From: Geodermatophilus normandii
GTDB lineage: Bacteria > Actinomycetota > Actinomycetes > Mycobacteriales > Geodermatophilaceae
Assembly (NCBI RefSeq): GCF_003182485.1
Contig: NZ_QGTX01000001.1
Coordinates: 434,001 to 498,000 of the forward strand
Direction of reading: 5' to 3'
DNA length: 64,000 nt
The notes under the pieces were generated by a model that saw only the letters and a program-made list of their open reading frames with translations, did not search any database and was not told where the DNA came from. Below are positions 46,194 through 54,956 of this stretch, in pieces (position 1 is the first letter of the stretch; each line of letters starts with the position of its first letter). The position numbers and the translations under genes are program-made.

Positions 46194-47125
46194 GCGATCT
46201 GAGCGCCCGTGCCGGCGCCCCGCACGGGACCGGCGTCCCCGCCGCGCCTGCGGGGACCACCCCGCTCACCCACGTGCTCCTGACGCGGTTCAACCTGCCC
46301 TCGAAGGGCCACGAGAGCATCGTCCGCGCCAAGGAGAACTGGCTCCGGGACCGGGTGTCGCTCTTCGAGCGGTACTGCCTGCCCACCGTGCTGGGACAGA
46401 GCGAGCAGTCGTTCACCTGGATCGTCTACCTCGACCCGCAGAGTCCCGGCTGGCTAATGGACTGGGTCCGCGGGCACGAAGCCCAGCGCCACTTCCATCC
46501 CGTGCTCCGGGAGGAGGTCCCCCGACGCGTCCTCCTCGCCGACATCCAAGCCATCACGGGGTCGGACGGGCGGGGTGACCTGCTCACCACGAACCTCGAC
46601 AACGACGACGGCCTGGCGCGGGACTTCATCGCGAGGCTGCAGTCAGCACCGACGGCCGGCGACCCGACGGCGGTCTACCTCGGCGACGGCCTCATCATCA
46701 GCGGCGAACGGCTGTACCGCCGGACCGATCCGCACAACGCCTTCTGCTCGGTTCGGGAGAGTTGGCGCGACCCTGTGACGTGCTGGAGCGAGTGGCACAA
46801 CCGGCTGCCCGAGTTGATGCCTGCGGTCGTGCTACGGGGCGCGCCCGGCTGGCTCCAGGTGGTGCACGGCGCCAACGTCAGCAATCGGGTGCGAGGACGG
46901 CGGACGCCGCCGGCCCCATACCGGCCCGCGTTCCCACGTCTCCTCGACGAGGTCGCCGACCCCGGGCGGGCAGACCTGCTCCGAGAGGCCGCGCAGGTAC
47001 CGCTGCGCCAGTTCCGCGAACTGGCCCGCGCAGGTGTGAAGGCGGCGGTCGTCCGGCTCCTCGGGAAGGACGGTCTTGACCGCGCCAAGCACCGGTGGGC
47101 GTCCGTCGGAGGTCGGCATGCGTGA
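46190..47125 (+). CDS. Putative rhamnosyltransferase (PF11316-like)
   Basis: The ATG at 46190 overlaps the asnB stop by 4 bases. The 311-residue protein contains the family pattern: HVLLTRFNLPSKGHESIVRA, then WLRDRVSLFERYCLPTVLGQ and FTWIVYLDPQSPGWLMDWV. LTTNLDNDDGLARDFIARL, with an acidic DND that probably binds metal-sugar nucleotide, and QVVHGANVSN follow. The name rhamnosyltransferase comes from the family; the actual sugar is not known. It is the third gene of the plus-strand glycan unit. Confidence 0.78.
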   Translation: MSDLSARAGAPHGTGVPAAPAGTTPLTHVLLTRFNLPSKGHESIVRAKENWLRDRVSLFERYCLPTVLGQSEQSFTWIVYLDPQSPGWLMDWVRGHEAQRHFHPVLREEVPRRVLLADIQAITGSDGRGDLLTTNLDNDDGLARDFIARLQSAPTAGDPTAVYLGDGLIISGERLYRRTDPHNAFCSVRESWRDPVTCWSEWHNRLPELMPAVVLRGAPGWLQVVHGANVSNRVRGRRTPPAPYRPAFPRLLDEVADPGRADLLREAAQVPLRQFRELARAGVKAAVVRLLGKDGLDRAKHRWASVGGRHA

Positions 47126-47290
47126 CTGTCGCCAGCGGGCCGACAGGCTCCCGGGACGGGTTCGGTTGACCGTACGCAAGACCGGTGACGGGGGCTTCAC
47201 CTGCCCGTATGGTGCGCACACCCCGAGGCACCGCGCGGGGCGTGGCGGGGGTCGTCCACCGCGTCACCCGACGACACGGCGAAGAGACGG

Positions 47291-48742
47291 ATGACCGAGA
47301 CGCCCACGGCAGACGAGCCGGCAGCCCCGCGGCCGGCCGCTGCGGTGACCGCTCATGCGGTTGTAGGCCGCCGCTCCCGGACGGCGGTCCTCGCGCTGGG
47401 CGACCCGACCAGGTCCGAGCGGCACGCCGTCATCGCGGTAGGCACCTACGCCGTCGCGCTGTTCGTCTTCCCGTCGAACATGGTCCTCGAGGTCGTGGGC
47501 GGACAGGGATCGGTCGCCGGGCTCCTCGCCCTCACGCTGTTCGTGGTCTACGTCGCTTCGACCCTTATGGGCTCGCACGACCCCCTGACCGTGCGCCACC
47601 CGACGAGGGGCGCCCTGTTCCTCCTCACGGTCATGAGTCTCGTCGCCTGGGCCCTGACTCCCTTCCACGGCCTGACCGCGACGCAACAGGTCGGCGCCGA
47701 CCGGTGGGTCCTCATGCTCGCCGGCTTCGCGGGGGTCGTCCTGGTCGCCGCGGAGGGCCTCCGGACCGTCGACGGGCTGGTGCGCGTGTTGCGGCTCGTC
47801 GTGCGGGGCGCCGCCTTCTGCTGTGCCGTCGCGCTGGTCCAGTGGCTCTTCCGCTTCGACCTCAGCGCGCTGCTGCGCCAATCGCTGCCTGGGTTCTCCG
47901 TGCAGTTGTCGCACGACGTGTACGAGGACAGGGCAGCGCTGCAGCGTGTCTTCGGGACGACGGCGCACCCGATCGAGCTCGGGGTCATCGCAGGCATGCT
48001 GCTGCCGCTGGCTCTCGTCCTCGCGACGCAGGACCGGTCTCACTCCCCCGTCCTCCGCTGGGGCCCGGTCGTGCTCATCGCCACCGCCATCCCGGCCTCG
48101 GTGGCCCGGTCGGCTGTCCTGGCCGTGATCGTCTCCTCGGCCGTCCTCGTCGCGTGTCTCCCGGCCCGTCCGCGGGTGACGGCGATGGTTCTCCTCCCGC
48201 TCGGGACCTTCGTCGTCGGCCTGGCGCGCCCTGGCTACCTTCGGACGCTCGCCGACCTCGTCGGGGCGGGGGCCGACGACGCGTCACTGCAGGGCCGGCT
48301 GGTGGACCTGCCGCTCGTCGGCCGGTTGGTGTCGGAGCACCCGTGGTTCGGCACCGGCCCAGGGACCTACACCGCGGCCAACGCGCTGGACATCTTCGAC
48401 AACCAGTACTACACGAGCGCAACAGAGCTGGGACTACTCGGTCTCACCGGCCTGCTGGCCTGGTACCTCGTCCCCGTGGTGACCGCCGCCGCGGCCCGCC
48501 ACCGGTCCTCGGACCCGCCGCTCCGTGCGGTGGCGGGAGCGCTCGCCGGGGCCGCCACCGCCAGCGCCGTCTGCGCCTTCACCTTCGACGGCCTGTCGTT
48601 CAACATGTACGCCGGCCTGCAGGCACTCGTCGTCGGGTGCATCGGCACCTGCTGGATCCTCTCCGGCCGGGAGGGGCGGGTGGCCCGGGCAGCGGGCCGC
48701 GACGCGCACCCGGCCGCTCCACCACCGTCGCACGGGAGCTGA
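47291..48742 (+). CDS. O-antigen ligase / polymerase (Wzy-like) membrane protein
   Basis: The 483-residue protein has about 10-12 membrane helices and a large extracytoplasmic loop. The Wzy_C/ligase pattern is visible: HPIELGVIAGMLLPLALVLA, ASVARSAVLAVIVSSAVLV, and the loop RLVSEHPWFGTGPGTYTAAN followed by YYTSATELGLLGLTGLLAW. Such proteins polymerise lipid-linked repeat units or ligate glycan to a carrier on the outer membrane-leaflet side. With no LPS in a Gram-positive, polymerase is more likely. The ATG at 47291 is preceded by GAAGAG; a 165-base gap separates it from the previous gene. Confidence 0.87.
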   Translation: MTETPTADEPAAPRPAAAVTAHAVVGRRSRTAVLALGDPTRSERHAVIAVGTYAVALFVFPSNMVLEVVGGQGSVAGLLALTLFVVYVASTLMGSHDPLTVRHPTRGALFLLTVMSLVAWALTPFHGLTATQQVGADRWVLMLAGFAGVVLVAAEGLRTVDGLVRVLRLVVRGAAFCCAVALVQWLFRFDLSALLRQSLPGFSVQLSHDVYEDRAALQRVFGTTAHPIELGVIAGMLLPLALVLATQDRSHSPVLRWGPVVLIATAIPASVARSAVLAVIVSSAVLVACLPARPRVTAMVLLPLGTFVVGLARPGYLRTLADLVGAGADDASLQGRLVDLPLVGRLVSEHPWFGTGPGTYTAANALDIFDNQYYTSATELGLLGLTGLLAWYLVPVVTAAAARHRSSDPPLRAVAGALAGAATASAVCAFTFDGLSFNMYAGLQALVVGCIGTCWILSGREGRVARAAGRDAHPAAPPPSHGS

Positions 48743-48745
48743 CCC

Positions 48746-49618
48746 ATGGACCTTCTCGCGATCGTGTCGTCACTGCGGCGGCACTGGGTGATCACCGTCG
48801 TGATGACCTTGCTGACCGTCGTGGGGGCGCTCGGCGTGGTGGCCCTTACCCCCCGCGTCTACAACAGCAACGCCTCTTTCGTCCTGGTCAATCCCGAGCC
48901 CCAACCGTCCGGGGCCGAACTGTTGGTCGACCCGTCACTGGCCGGCGTCAACTGGGACAACCCTTACCTCCGCTTCGCCAACGAGGGCACCGTGGGACAG
49001 GTGCTGGCTGCTCGCATGAGCAGCGACAGCGTCCGGGGGGCTCTGTCCGGCCAGGGCGCCGACCCGGACTACGAGGTGTCCCAATCCGCCGTGTCTTCGC
49101 AGATCATCGATGTGGTGGGCACCGGTTCGACTGCGGAGGCCGCTGACGCCACCCTCGCGCTGGTCAACCAGCGCATGGAGGACGAGCTGGCGGCCATGCA
49201 GAAGGTCTACGGTGCAGATGACCGGACACTGATCACACTGCTACCCGTCGCGACCCCGACCTCGGCGCACCTTATGGTCTCCGGAACCATCCGGACGCTG
49301 GTCGGCGTCGGAGCGGCCGGAGCGCTCCTCCTCTTTGCCGCGATCTCCCTCGCGGAGGCCCGCAGGCACGCTCGCGAGGAGGTAGAGGAGGCCAGGAGGC
49401 CCACCACGGGTCGGCACGGCTACACGGGCCCCCAGTCACCGGGTGGCAGACGAGAGAGATCCGGCAGCACCGCGGCCGAAATCCAGCCCGAGGCTCGTCC
49501 GAGCGGTATAGACGTCATCCGGACACCGCACGGAGGCGAAGAATCCGACCTCGCTGACACCGGTCCGCGGTCCGTGAGACTGCAGCTGTCGGCGACCGCG
49601 GGTGCCAGGGACGCCTGA
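48746..49618 (+). CDS. Wzz-like chain-length protein without a kinase domain
   Basis: The 290-residue protein has an N-terminal helix (HWVITVVMTLLTVVGALGVV) and a second helix near residue 185 (TLVGVGAAGALLLFAAISLA). Between them is an extracytoplasmic domain of about 130 residues. This is the topology of polysaccharide co-polymerases. The C-terminal 80 residues are hydrophilic and Arg/Gly-rich, without Walker motifs or a Tyr-rich tail, so it lacks the tyrosine kinase found in many Gram-positive partners. It starts 3 bases after the polymerase stop, supporting joint control of chain length. Confidence 0.82.
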   Translation: MDLLAIVSSLRRHWVITVVMTLLTVVGALGVVALTPRVYNSNASFVLVNPEPQPSGAELLVDPSLAGVNWDNPYLRFANEGTVGQVLAARMSSDSVRGALSGQGADPDYEVSQSAVSSQIIDVVGTGSTAEAADATLALVNQRMEDELAAMQKVYGADDRTLITLLPVATPTSAHLMVSGTIRTLVGVGAAGALLLFAAISLAEARRHAREEVEEARRPTTGRHGYTGPQSPGGRRERSGSTAAEIQPEARPSGIDVIRTPHGGEESDLADTGPRSVRLQLSATAGARDA

Positions 49619-49619
49619 C

Positions 49620-50666
49620 GTGGACCCGCTATCCCTCGGCCGCGGTTTCGGGGAGAACGACGTCGCCCTGGTCGTCGTCACTTACAACTCGGTCGCGGAC
49701 GTGGCCGGCCTCATCGCGAGTCTCGACGTCGGTCTCGCCGGGATTGACCGGTCCGAGCTGGTTGTGGTCGATAACGCCTCTTCGGACGGCACCGCGGACG
49801 AGGTGGCACGCCTTGCGCCCTGGGCAACGCTCGTCCGGGCTGCGGATAACCGCGGGTTCGCCGCAGGGCTCAACGCCGGGTTCGCCGCAGCGCGACCGGC
49901 CCGCGCGGTCCTGGTGCTCAACGCCGACGTCCGGCTGCAGCAGGACTGCGTCGCCCGCATGCTCCGAGGCCTGGGTCGTCCTGGCGTCGGCATCGTCGCG
50001 CCGCGCATGCTCGACGCGGACGGGCACCTCTTCCCCTCCCTCCGCCGCGAGCCGACGCTGATTCGAGCCCTGGCGGCCGCTGTCCTTGGAGGACGGCGGG
50101 TCGCCCAACTGGCGCCGCTGAGCGAGACGGTCACCGATCCAGGTGCCTACGCCGCTGCGCGGATGGCCGACTGGGCGACGGGAGCGGTCCTGCTCGTGTC
50201 GACGACGTGCTGGCGCGACGTCGGAGGCTGGGATGAGTCGTTCTTCCTCTTCTCCGAGGAAGTCGACTTCGCCCTCCGCGCGCGTGACCTCGGCTACCGC
50301 ACCGCCTTCGAGCCGACGGCGGTGGCAACGCACATCGGCGGGATCACGAACAGTCAGGACCCCATGATGTACGCGCTGTTGACGAGCAACCGAGTACGCC
50401 AGTACGCGAAACGACACTCGGCGGTCGCGACGAAGGCGTACTCGGCCGCCCTCCTGCTGCACGAGACACTTCGGGCGCTGCAACGAGGGGAACCGCACTG
50501 GAGCGCAAGGGCCGCCGTCGCGGCGGCAAGTGCGGGAGCCGCCGCGCATGAGACGATGGCGGCACTTGGAGCGACCGCTGGACAGCCTGTCCATCCCTCG
50601 ATCGGTGACCCCGTCCCGAAGCTGTTGCGGAGTGATGAACTGAGTCTCCGCTCACAATCCACCTGA
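49620..50666 (+). CDS. Glycosyltransferase family 2 (WbbL-like)
   Basis: The GTG at 49620 lies one base after the previous stop; a GTG at 49602 overlapping it is possible. The 348-residue GT-A enzyme shows VALVVVTYNSVADVAGLIAS, LVVVDNASSDGTADE, the metal-binding VLVLNADVRL, and the acceptor-base block FFLFSEEVDFALRARDLGYR. Rhamnosyltransferases such as WbbL share this layout. It ends the plus-strand half of the glycan cluster. The C-terminal 60 residues are Ala-rich helices. Confidence 0.87.
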   Translation: MDPLSLGRGFGENDVALVVVTYNSVADVAGLIASLDVGLAGIDRSELVVVDNASSDGTADEVARLAPWATLVRAADNRGFAAGLNAGFAAARPARAVLVLNADVRLQQDCVARMLRGLGRPGVGIVAPRMLDADGHLFPSLRREPTLIRALAAAVLGGRRVAQLAPLSETVTDPGAYAAARMADWATGAVLLVSTTCWRDVGGWDESFFLFSEEVDFALRARDLGYRTAFEPTAVATHIGGITNSQDPMMYALLTSNRVRQYAKRHSAVATKAYSAALLLHETLRALQRGEPHWSARAAVAAASAGAAAHETMAALGATAGQPVHPSIGDPVPKLLRSDELSLRSQST

Positions 50667-51302
50667 ATCGGGAGGACCGGAGCTCGGTCGTTACGGGTCT
50701 CCCGTGTCCCACGGATCACTCTTAGTCGTGGTGGCGAGGTCGACGTGCACACCGGCCGGAAGAGGAGCGGTTGGGAGGTCGTCCCACAACGGCCGCCAGC
50801 CGACGGTGGCAGATACGAGCGCGGACCGACTGCGGTAGGTCCAGGCGGAGGCCAGCTCGGCGTGCACGGCGCCGCGCCGCACGGCTACCCAAGCGCCAGA
50901 CAGTATGCCACTGCTTGCGGACGCCGTACGGACCGCAGTCGGCTCGGTGGAGGTCCACCAGGGCGCCGGCGGTGTCGACCGTCCGGCCAATTCCGCCGCG
51001 CTGATGGGTGCGGTGGCGCGGGCGCGTAGGGCTCGGGCGAGCGGCTTTCCGCACACGGCGAACACCGGATACATCAGCCCGGTCCCCAAGTCGTCCTGGA
51101 CGCGGGGATTCTGTCGACTACTGCATGAGTGGGCGGTCCAACTCCGCCTGCGCACAGGATGTCGAGTCGGTTTTGCGCATCTCCTGAGGCGGCGCAACTC
51201 GGGGACTCTTCGCAACCACGTCGGGTCACATCACGCGGGCCGACGCCACCTCCGCTGCTGGTCGCTTGGACGAGCGGAGCCACGACCTTGTATGGAGCGA
51301 GG
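50667..51302. other. 636-base stretch without a convincing gene
   Basis: The region lies between two convergent genes. A minus-strand reading frame of 174 codons (50691-51215) contains a few plausible peptides (WRPLWDDLPTAP) but has mixed third-position bases, no ribosome-binding site and no recognisable domain. A short hairpin ACGGG-TCT-CCCGT lies at 50693-50705. The bases here are less GC-rich than the flanks, so this may be a decayed gene or a junction of acquired DNA. Confidence 0.5.
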
Positions 51303-52328
51303 TCACGGCTCCGGGACCACCGCCCCCCGCGCGTCGTCGGCGGCAGGGTTGAACAGATAGTTCTCGCTCCAAACACGCCAACCGTGACCGATCTCGCTTG
51401 CGGCAAATTGCACCGGCCCGTACGTACCGCCATCGAAGCGGTTGTTCGTAGCGCGCAGGTTGCGGCCATAGGCATGTGCCCCGGGGCTCACCACCAGGTT
51501 GTATCCCCGGCCCTGGAAGAGGTTGTCTGCAAGGACGACGTTGTCGATCGGCCCGTCAATGGCCTGGATGAAGAGTGAGCCCGAGTCGTTCCCCGACGCG
51601 GTCACGAGGCGATTGCCCCGGAAGGTGACCTGGCGATCGGACCGCCTCGTGGCGGGGAAGTCACGGACGGTTGCAGCCTCGTTGTGCGAGCCCGTGGACT
51701 CAGGCTCGCCGTACGCCCGCAGGTTGGTCACGTAGTTGTTGACCGCTACGGCGTCATGTTCGTTGTCCGTGTACCGGAAACAGATGCCTGACCCGACGTC
51801 ATGAATGAAGTTTCGCTCGAGGACACCGACCCCATGGAACCCGCACGCTCCTGCGATGTCTTTCCGGGACACCATCGACCCGTCAATCTCTGAGTCGCGA
51901 ATCCACACCTGCGCTGCGGAGGGTCCACAGCAGGTGTTGTAGTCGGTGTTCGTGACCACTGGCTCCCAGCCCGAGAAGCCCGAATCAGCCGTTGGTCTTA
52001 TGCACGACCGCTCAACGGTGACGTCGCCAAGGTGCAGGTCCAGTCGCGTGACGATGCGCACGTCGCTGATGACCGTGCCAGGCGGCGGCGTCGACGATCC
52101 TGTGTACACCGGCAGGGAGTCGCAGGACAGCCCGTGCGGAGCCAAGCCAACGCTTGTCTCGTCGACCTGCCAACCAGTCATCCCCACAGTGATCGAAGGA
52201 GCTGCTTCCGCCCCTGCGGGGGGCTCAGACGGTGCAAAGCTCTGCGCCGTCAGCCACAGAGCCAAGCCGACGCTGCCACCCAAGGCCGCAGCAAACACAA
52301 GACCCAGTGGTCGGCGATGCGTCCACAT
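51303..52328 (-). CDS. Secreted right-handed beta-helix protein
   Basis: The 341-residue precursor starts at the ATG at 52328. A signal anchor (PLGLVFAAALGGSVGLALWL) is followed by repeated short strands with Asn ladders typical of parallel beta-helices: VLERNFIHDVGSGICF, AVAVNNYVTNLRAYG, VTFRGNRLVTASGND, VVLADNLFQGRGYNLV and RATNNRFDGGTYG. Five Cys-containing blocks suggest disulfides. No lyase or hydrolase catalytic triad is evident. It is the last gene of the minus-strand glycan operon and could bind, trim or anchor the exported glycan, by inference only. Confidence 0.72.
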   Translation of the reverse strand: MWTHRRPLGLVFAAALGGSVGLALWLTAQSFAPSEPPAGAEAAPSITVGMTGWQVDETSVGLAPHGLSCDSLPVYTGSSTPPPGTVISDVRIVTRLDLHLGDVTVERSCIRPTADSGFSGWEPVVTNTDYNTCCGPSAAQVWIRDSEIDGSMVSRKDIAGACGFHGVGVLERNFIHDVGSGICFRYTDNEHDAVAVNNYVTNLRAYGEPESTGSHNEAATVRDFPATRRSDRQVTFRGNRLVTASGNDSGSLFIQAIDGPIDNVVLADNLFQGRGYNLVVSPGAHAYGRNLRATNNRFDGGTYGPVQFAASEIGHGWRVWSENYLFNPAADDARGAVVPEP

Positions 52329-52353
52329 GGTGACGGGTCCTCTCCTTCCAACC

Positions 52354-53481
52354 TCACAGCGGTTGCCGGGGCCACCAGGCGATCTCCGTGGGGGCCGAGG
52401 TCCGTCGTCCGTCTTCCGTGTGCTTCCCCTCGAGCTGGAGAAGGCTCGTGTAGGCAGTCACCACGTTCTCCCGCTCGTGAGCCGGCGAGTACTCACGTGT
52501 GATGAAGGCAGCTGCAGCGCGTCCCCGTTCACCACACCACCCCGGTGCAGCCGCCTCCTGCATCACAATGTGTTCGACCGCGCGGGCAAAGCCCAGCAGG
52601 TCTCCCGAATCGACCGTGGTGCTGAAGTCCGGGTCGAAGAGCTCACGTCCGCCGTAGCCGTGGTTCCCCACGACGTAGGCGCCGCAGGCCATGGCCTCGG
52701 CAGCCGGTAGCCCGAACCCCTCCCGCCCAGTGAACGCCATGAAGACCATGGTTCGCCGCAACGCCTCGGCCACCTCCGTGGTGGTCAGCCCGTGCAGCGG
52801 CAGGACCTCCCAGCCGTCGAGTACCCCCCGCGAGCGGAGCAGGCGCAGAACCGCTGAGGCATCATCGCCAGCCCGGCGCGGCATGTAGCTCATGCGCCGC
52901 GGACGGGGATCGCTTGCCCCGTCCGGCAGCCGAAACACCGCCGGCTCGATGCTGTGGCGCACCCTCTGCACCGCCACATCGGGGAAGGCGTACTTGAGGA
53001 GCTCTTCGTCGTAGCGCGACACACACACCAGACCGAACAGGTCCGGGCTGTCCGCCAGATGGTGTCCGACGGCATCGCCATCCTGGCTCCAAGTCATGTG
53101 CGCCCCTTGGTTGAAGACCACGTGTCGCACTCCATCAAGCGCCTTCAGCAGCGGGGAGACGTAGATCTCCGGAATCACGAGAGTGTCCGACGGCGAAACG
53201 GCCGTCGCACGCACGTCCGTGACGACGGTGTCGTTGGGGAACCAGCGGCAATGGAAGCCCGGCCGTTGGTGCAGGACCGCTGCGGGCAAGCCGGCGGCGT
53301 TCAACAGATCGACGTGGCGATACATCGCGCGTACGCCGCCGGACGGTTCAACACTGTCCGGGGTCAGGAAGTAGACCGTCGCAGTGGACCGGGACCTAGA
53401 TGTCCGCCGAAAGATGGGCGGACGTGACCGCAAATAGCGCACAGCCCGACGCCCCAAGGCGGAGTAGGAGGCGCGGGTCAC
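52354..53481 (-). CDS. Glycosyltransferase family 4 (first of two adjacent)
   Basis: The GTG at 53481 overlaps the upstream GT4 stop by 4 bases. The 375-residue protein begins with a basic N terminus (GRRAVRYLRSRPPIFRRTSR), then VYFLTPDSVEPSGGVRAMYR. The donor-binding half includes RRMSYMPRRAGDDASAVLRL, MVFMAFTGREGFGLPAAEAM with the ExxGxxxxE pattern, and ACGAYVVGNHGYGGRELFD. It resembles GT4 enzymes with a MYRHVDLL-type start used in rhamnan or teichoic-like polymers. It should act on a lipid-linked intermediate inside the cell. Confidence 0.85.
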   Translation of the reverse strand: MTRASYSALGRRAVRYLRSRPPIFRRTSRSRSTATVYFLTPDSVEPSGGVRAMYRHVDLLNAAGLPAAVLHQRPGFHCRWFPNDTVVTDVRATAVSPSDTLVIPEIYVSPLLKALDGVRHVVFNQGAHMTWSQDGDAVGHHLADSPDLFGLVCVSRYDEELLKYAFPDVAVQRVRHSIEPAVFRLPDGASDPRPRRMSYMPRRAGDDASAVLRLLRSRGVLDGWEVLPLHGLTTTEVAEALRRTMVFMAFTGREGFGLPAAEAMACGAYVVGNHGYGGRELFDPDFSTTVDSGDLLGFARAVEHIVMQEAAAPGWCGERGRAAAAFITREYSPAHERENVVTAYTSLLQLEGKHTEDGRRTSAPTEIAWWPRQPL

Positions 53482-54956
53482 GAGCGGCGCATCCCGGTGT
53501 GTGCAGCAGCACCGCCGAGGCGAGATGACGACCGCTCGGTGACCGCACGCAGAAGTTCCGCATGGGCCTGCACGCAGCGCTGAGGGTCGAACCGGGCGAT
53601 AGACTCAGCGCGGAGTTGACCGCGAGCCTCTGCCCACCGGTCCCGCTCGGCCATCACTTGCGCCATGGCACAGCTCAACTCTGCCTCGTTGTGTTGCCTT
53701 GCATAGCGGAGGTCGCTCATGCGCTCCCAGCTGACGTCCTCGGCGCGGCCAGCCGGATTGGCGACGAGATGTCCCCGCCTGCCATCCTCGCCGAGTTGTT
53801 CACGCCCTCCACCGACGTCCGACATGACCACGGGAAGTCCGGCGTAGAGAGCCTCCATGGACGCCAGGGACCATCCCTCGAAGAACGAGTCGAGCACGAA
53901 GGCGTCTGCCGCGGCGAGGACGACTGCAGGTCGGGGACAGTGATCGCGGAGGTGCACCTGCCGCCTGTGCGCGGACCGGTCACGTAGACTTACGACCTGC
54001 TCCGCGTAGGCTCGGTCGTCCGGCCTACCGGCCACCAGCAGATGCGCCTCGGGATGAGCCTTCGCAACCTCCAAGAACACTCGGACAAGCGCATACGCAT
54101 TCTTCTGCATGGAGAAGCGGCCCAGCGACACCCAGAGAAACTCCCGGTCGAGGCCCAGTGTGGCGCGTGCCAACTCCCGGTCCACTGGACGGTGTTGCCG
54201 GTCGTCGACCGCGTTGGGGATAGTGACAACCGAGGCCGAGTCCATGACGGGGTTCCCTCGGAGGTACTGACTTTTAATTAGTTCTGACACGGTAACGACG
54301 GCCGCTATCCGGTGTCCACGCTGACGCTCAGCCGCCCAATCGGTACGGAAGAGGTCGTGCATGCCATGCAGGGTGTCGACGTACGGAACGTCCAAGTCGT
54401 TCGCTAGATCCAGGACCCACGGCGCCGCGCCATGTCCGGACACGACATCGGGCTGCCAGCGGCGCACGCCCTCGCGGACTTCCGCACAGCTGGCATCCAG
54501 GACGAGGATCCCCTCCGCGGAGAGGGCACGGGCAAGTCGGCCGGCCTGAGAACCCGAGGGTGAAGCGTGCAGAACCGCCACCTCGACCCCTTCTGCAGGG
54601 AGCCGCCTGGCGAGGAAGGCGACGACCTCCTCCATACCGCCAACGTCCAGAGACCCCGCCGCCAGCAGGCAGCGCACGGCGGGGCGGCGATGAGTGCCTC
54701 GTTCGCTTCTACCCCAATTGCCCGGGTCGGTGGGGGGATGAAGAGGATACGAGTGCCACACGTGATCCGCCTCGCGGCCAGAGGCCGGGGAGGGATGGCC
54801 CAACAGAGGAGCGCTCCAATCGACATCGACGACGACTGGCGGCTGTACTCCGATCAGACGACGGAAGTACGGCGCGACACAAACTCGCACAGCCCGCGGC
54901 ATCGGCGGGCGATGGCGCTGCAGAAAGAGAAGCGAACGCTGGACTCGGGTCCTCAT
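53478..54956 (-). CDS. Glycosyltransferase family 4 (second of two adjacent)
   Basis: The ATG at 54956 shares one base with the upstream GT2 stop. The 492-residue protein has a 90-residue N-terminal extension, then the GT-B start RCLLAAGSLDVGGMEEVVAFL. Further blocks are VPYVDTLHGMHDLFRTDW, VVTIPNAVDDRQHR, EFLWVSLGRFSMQKNAYALV, and the donor block AFVLDSFFEGWSLASMEALY. Codons such as CTA, ATT and AAA occur in the VSELIKSQY region, rarer than in the flanking genes. This hints at a different origin. Confidence 0.86.
   Translation of the reverse strand: MRTRVQRSLLFLQRHRPPMPRAVRVCVAPYFRRLIGVQPPVVVDVDWSAPLLGHPSPASGREADHVWHSYPLHPPTDPGNWGRSERGTHRRPAVRCLLAAGSLDVGGMEEVVAFLARRLPAEGVEVAVLHASPSGSQAGRLARALSAEGILVLDASCAEVREGVRRWQPDVVSGHGAAPWVLDLANDLDVPYVDTLHGMHDLFRTDWAAERQRGHRIAAVVTVSELIKSQYLRGNPVMDSASVVTIPNAVDDRQHRPVDRELARATLGLDREFLWVSLGRFSMQKNAYALVRVFLEVAKAHPEAHLLVAGRPDDRAYAEQVVSLRDRSAHRRQVHLRDHCPRPAVVLAAADAFVLDSFFEGWSLASMEALYAGLPVVMSDVGGGREQLGEDGRRGHLVANPAGRAEDVSWERMSDLRYARQHNEAELSCAMAQVMAERDRWAEARGQLRAESIARFDPQRCVQAHAELLRAVTERSSSRLGGAAAHTGMRRS

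Noticed and set aside
47185-49146. 653-codon plus-strand frame overlapping the polymerase gene
   Set aside because: Arg/Pro-rich out-of-frame reading; the 47291 frame gives clear membrane helices and family motifs.
50691-51215. Minus-strand frame of 174 codons in the gene-poor gap
   Set aside because: No start signal, mixed third-position bases and no recognised domain; kept only as a possible remnant.
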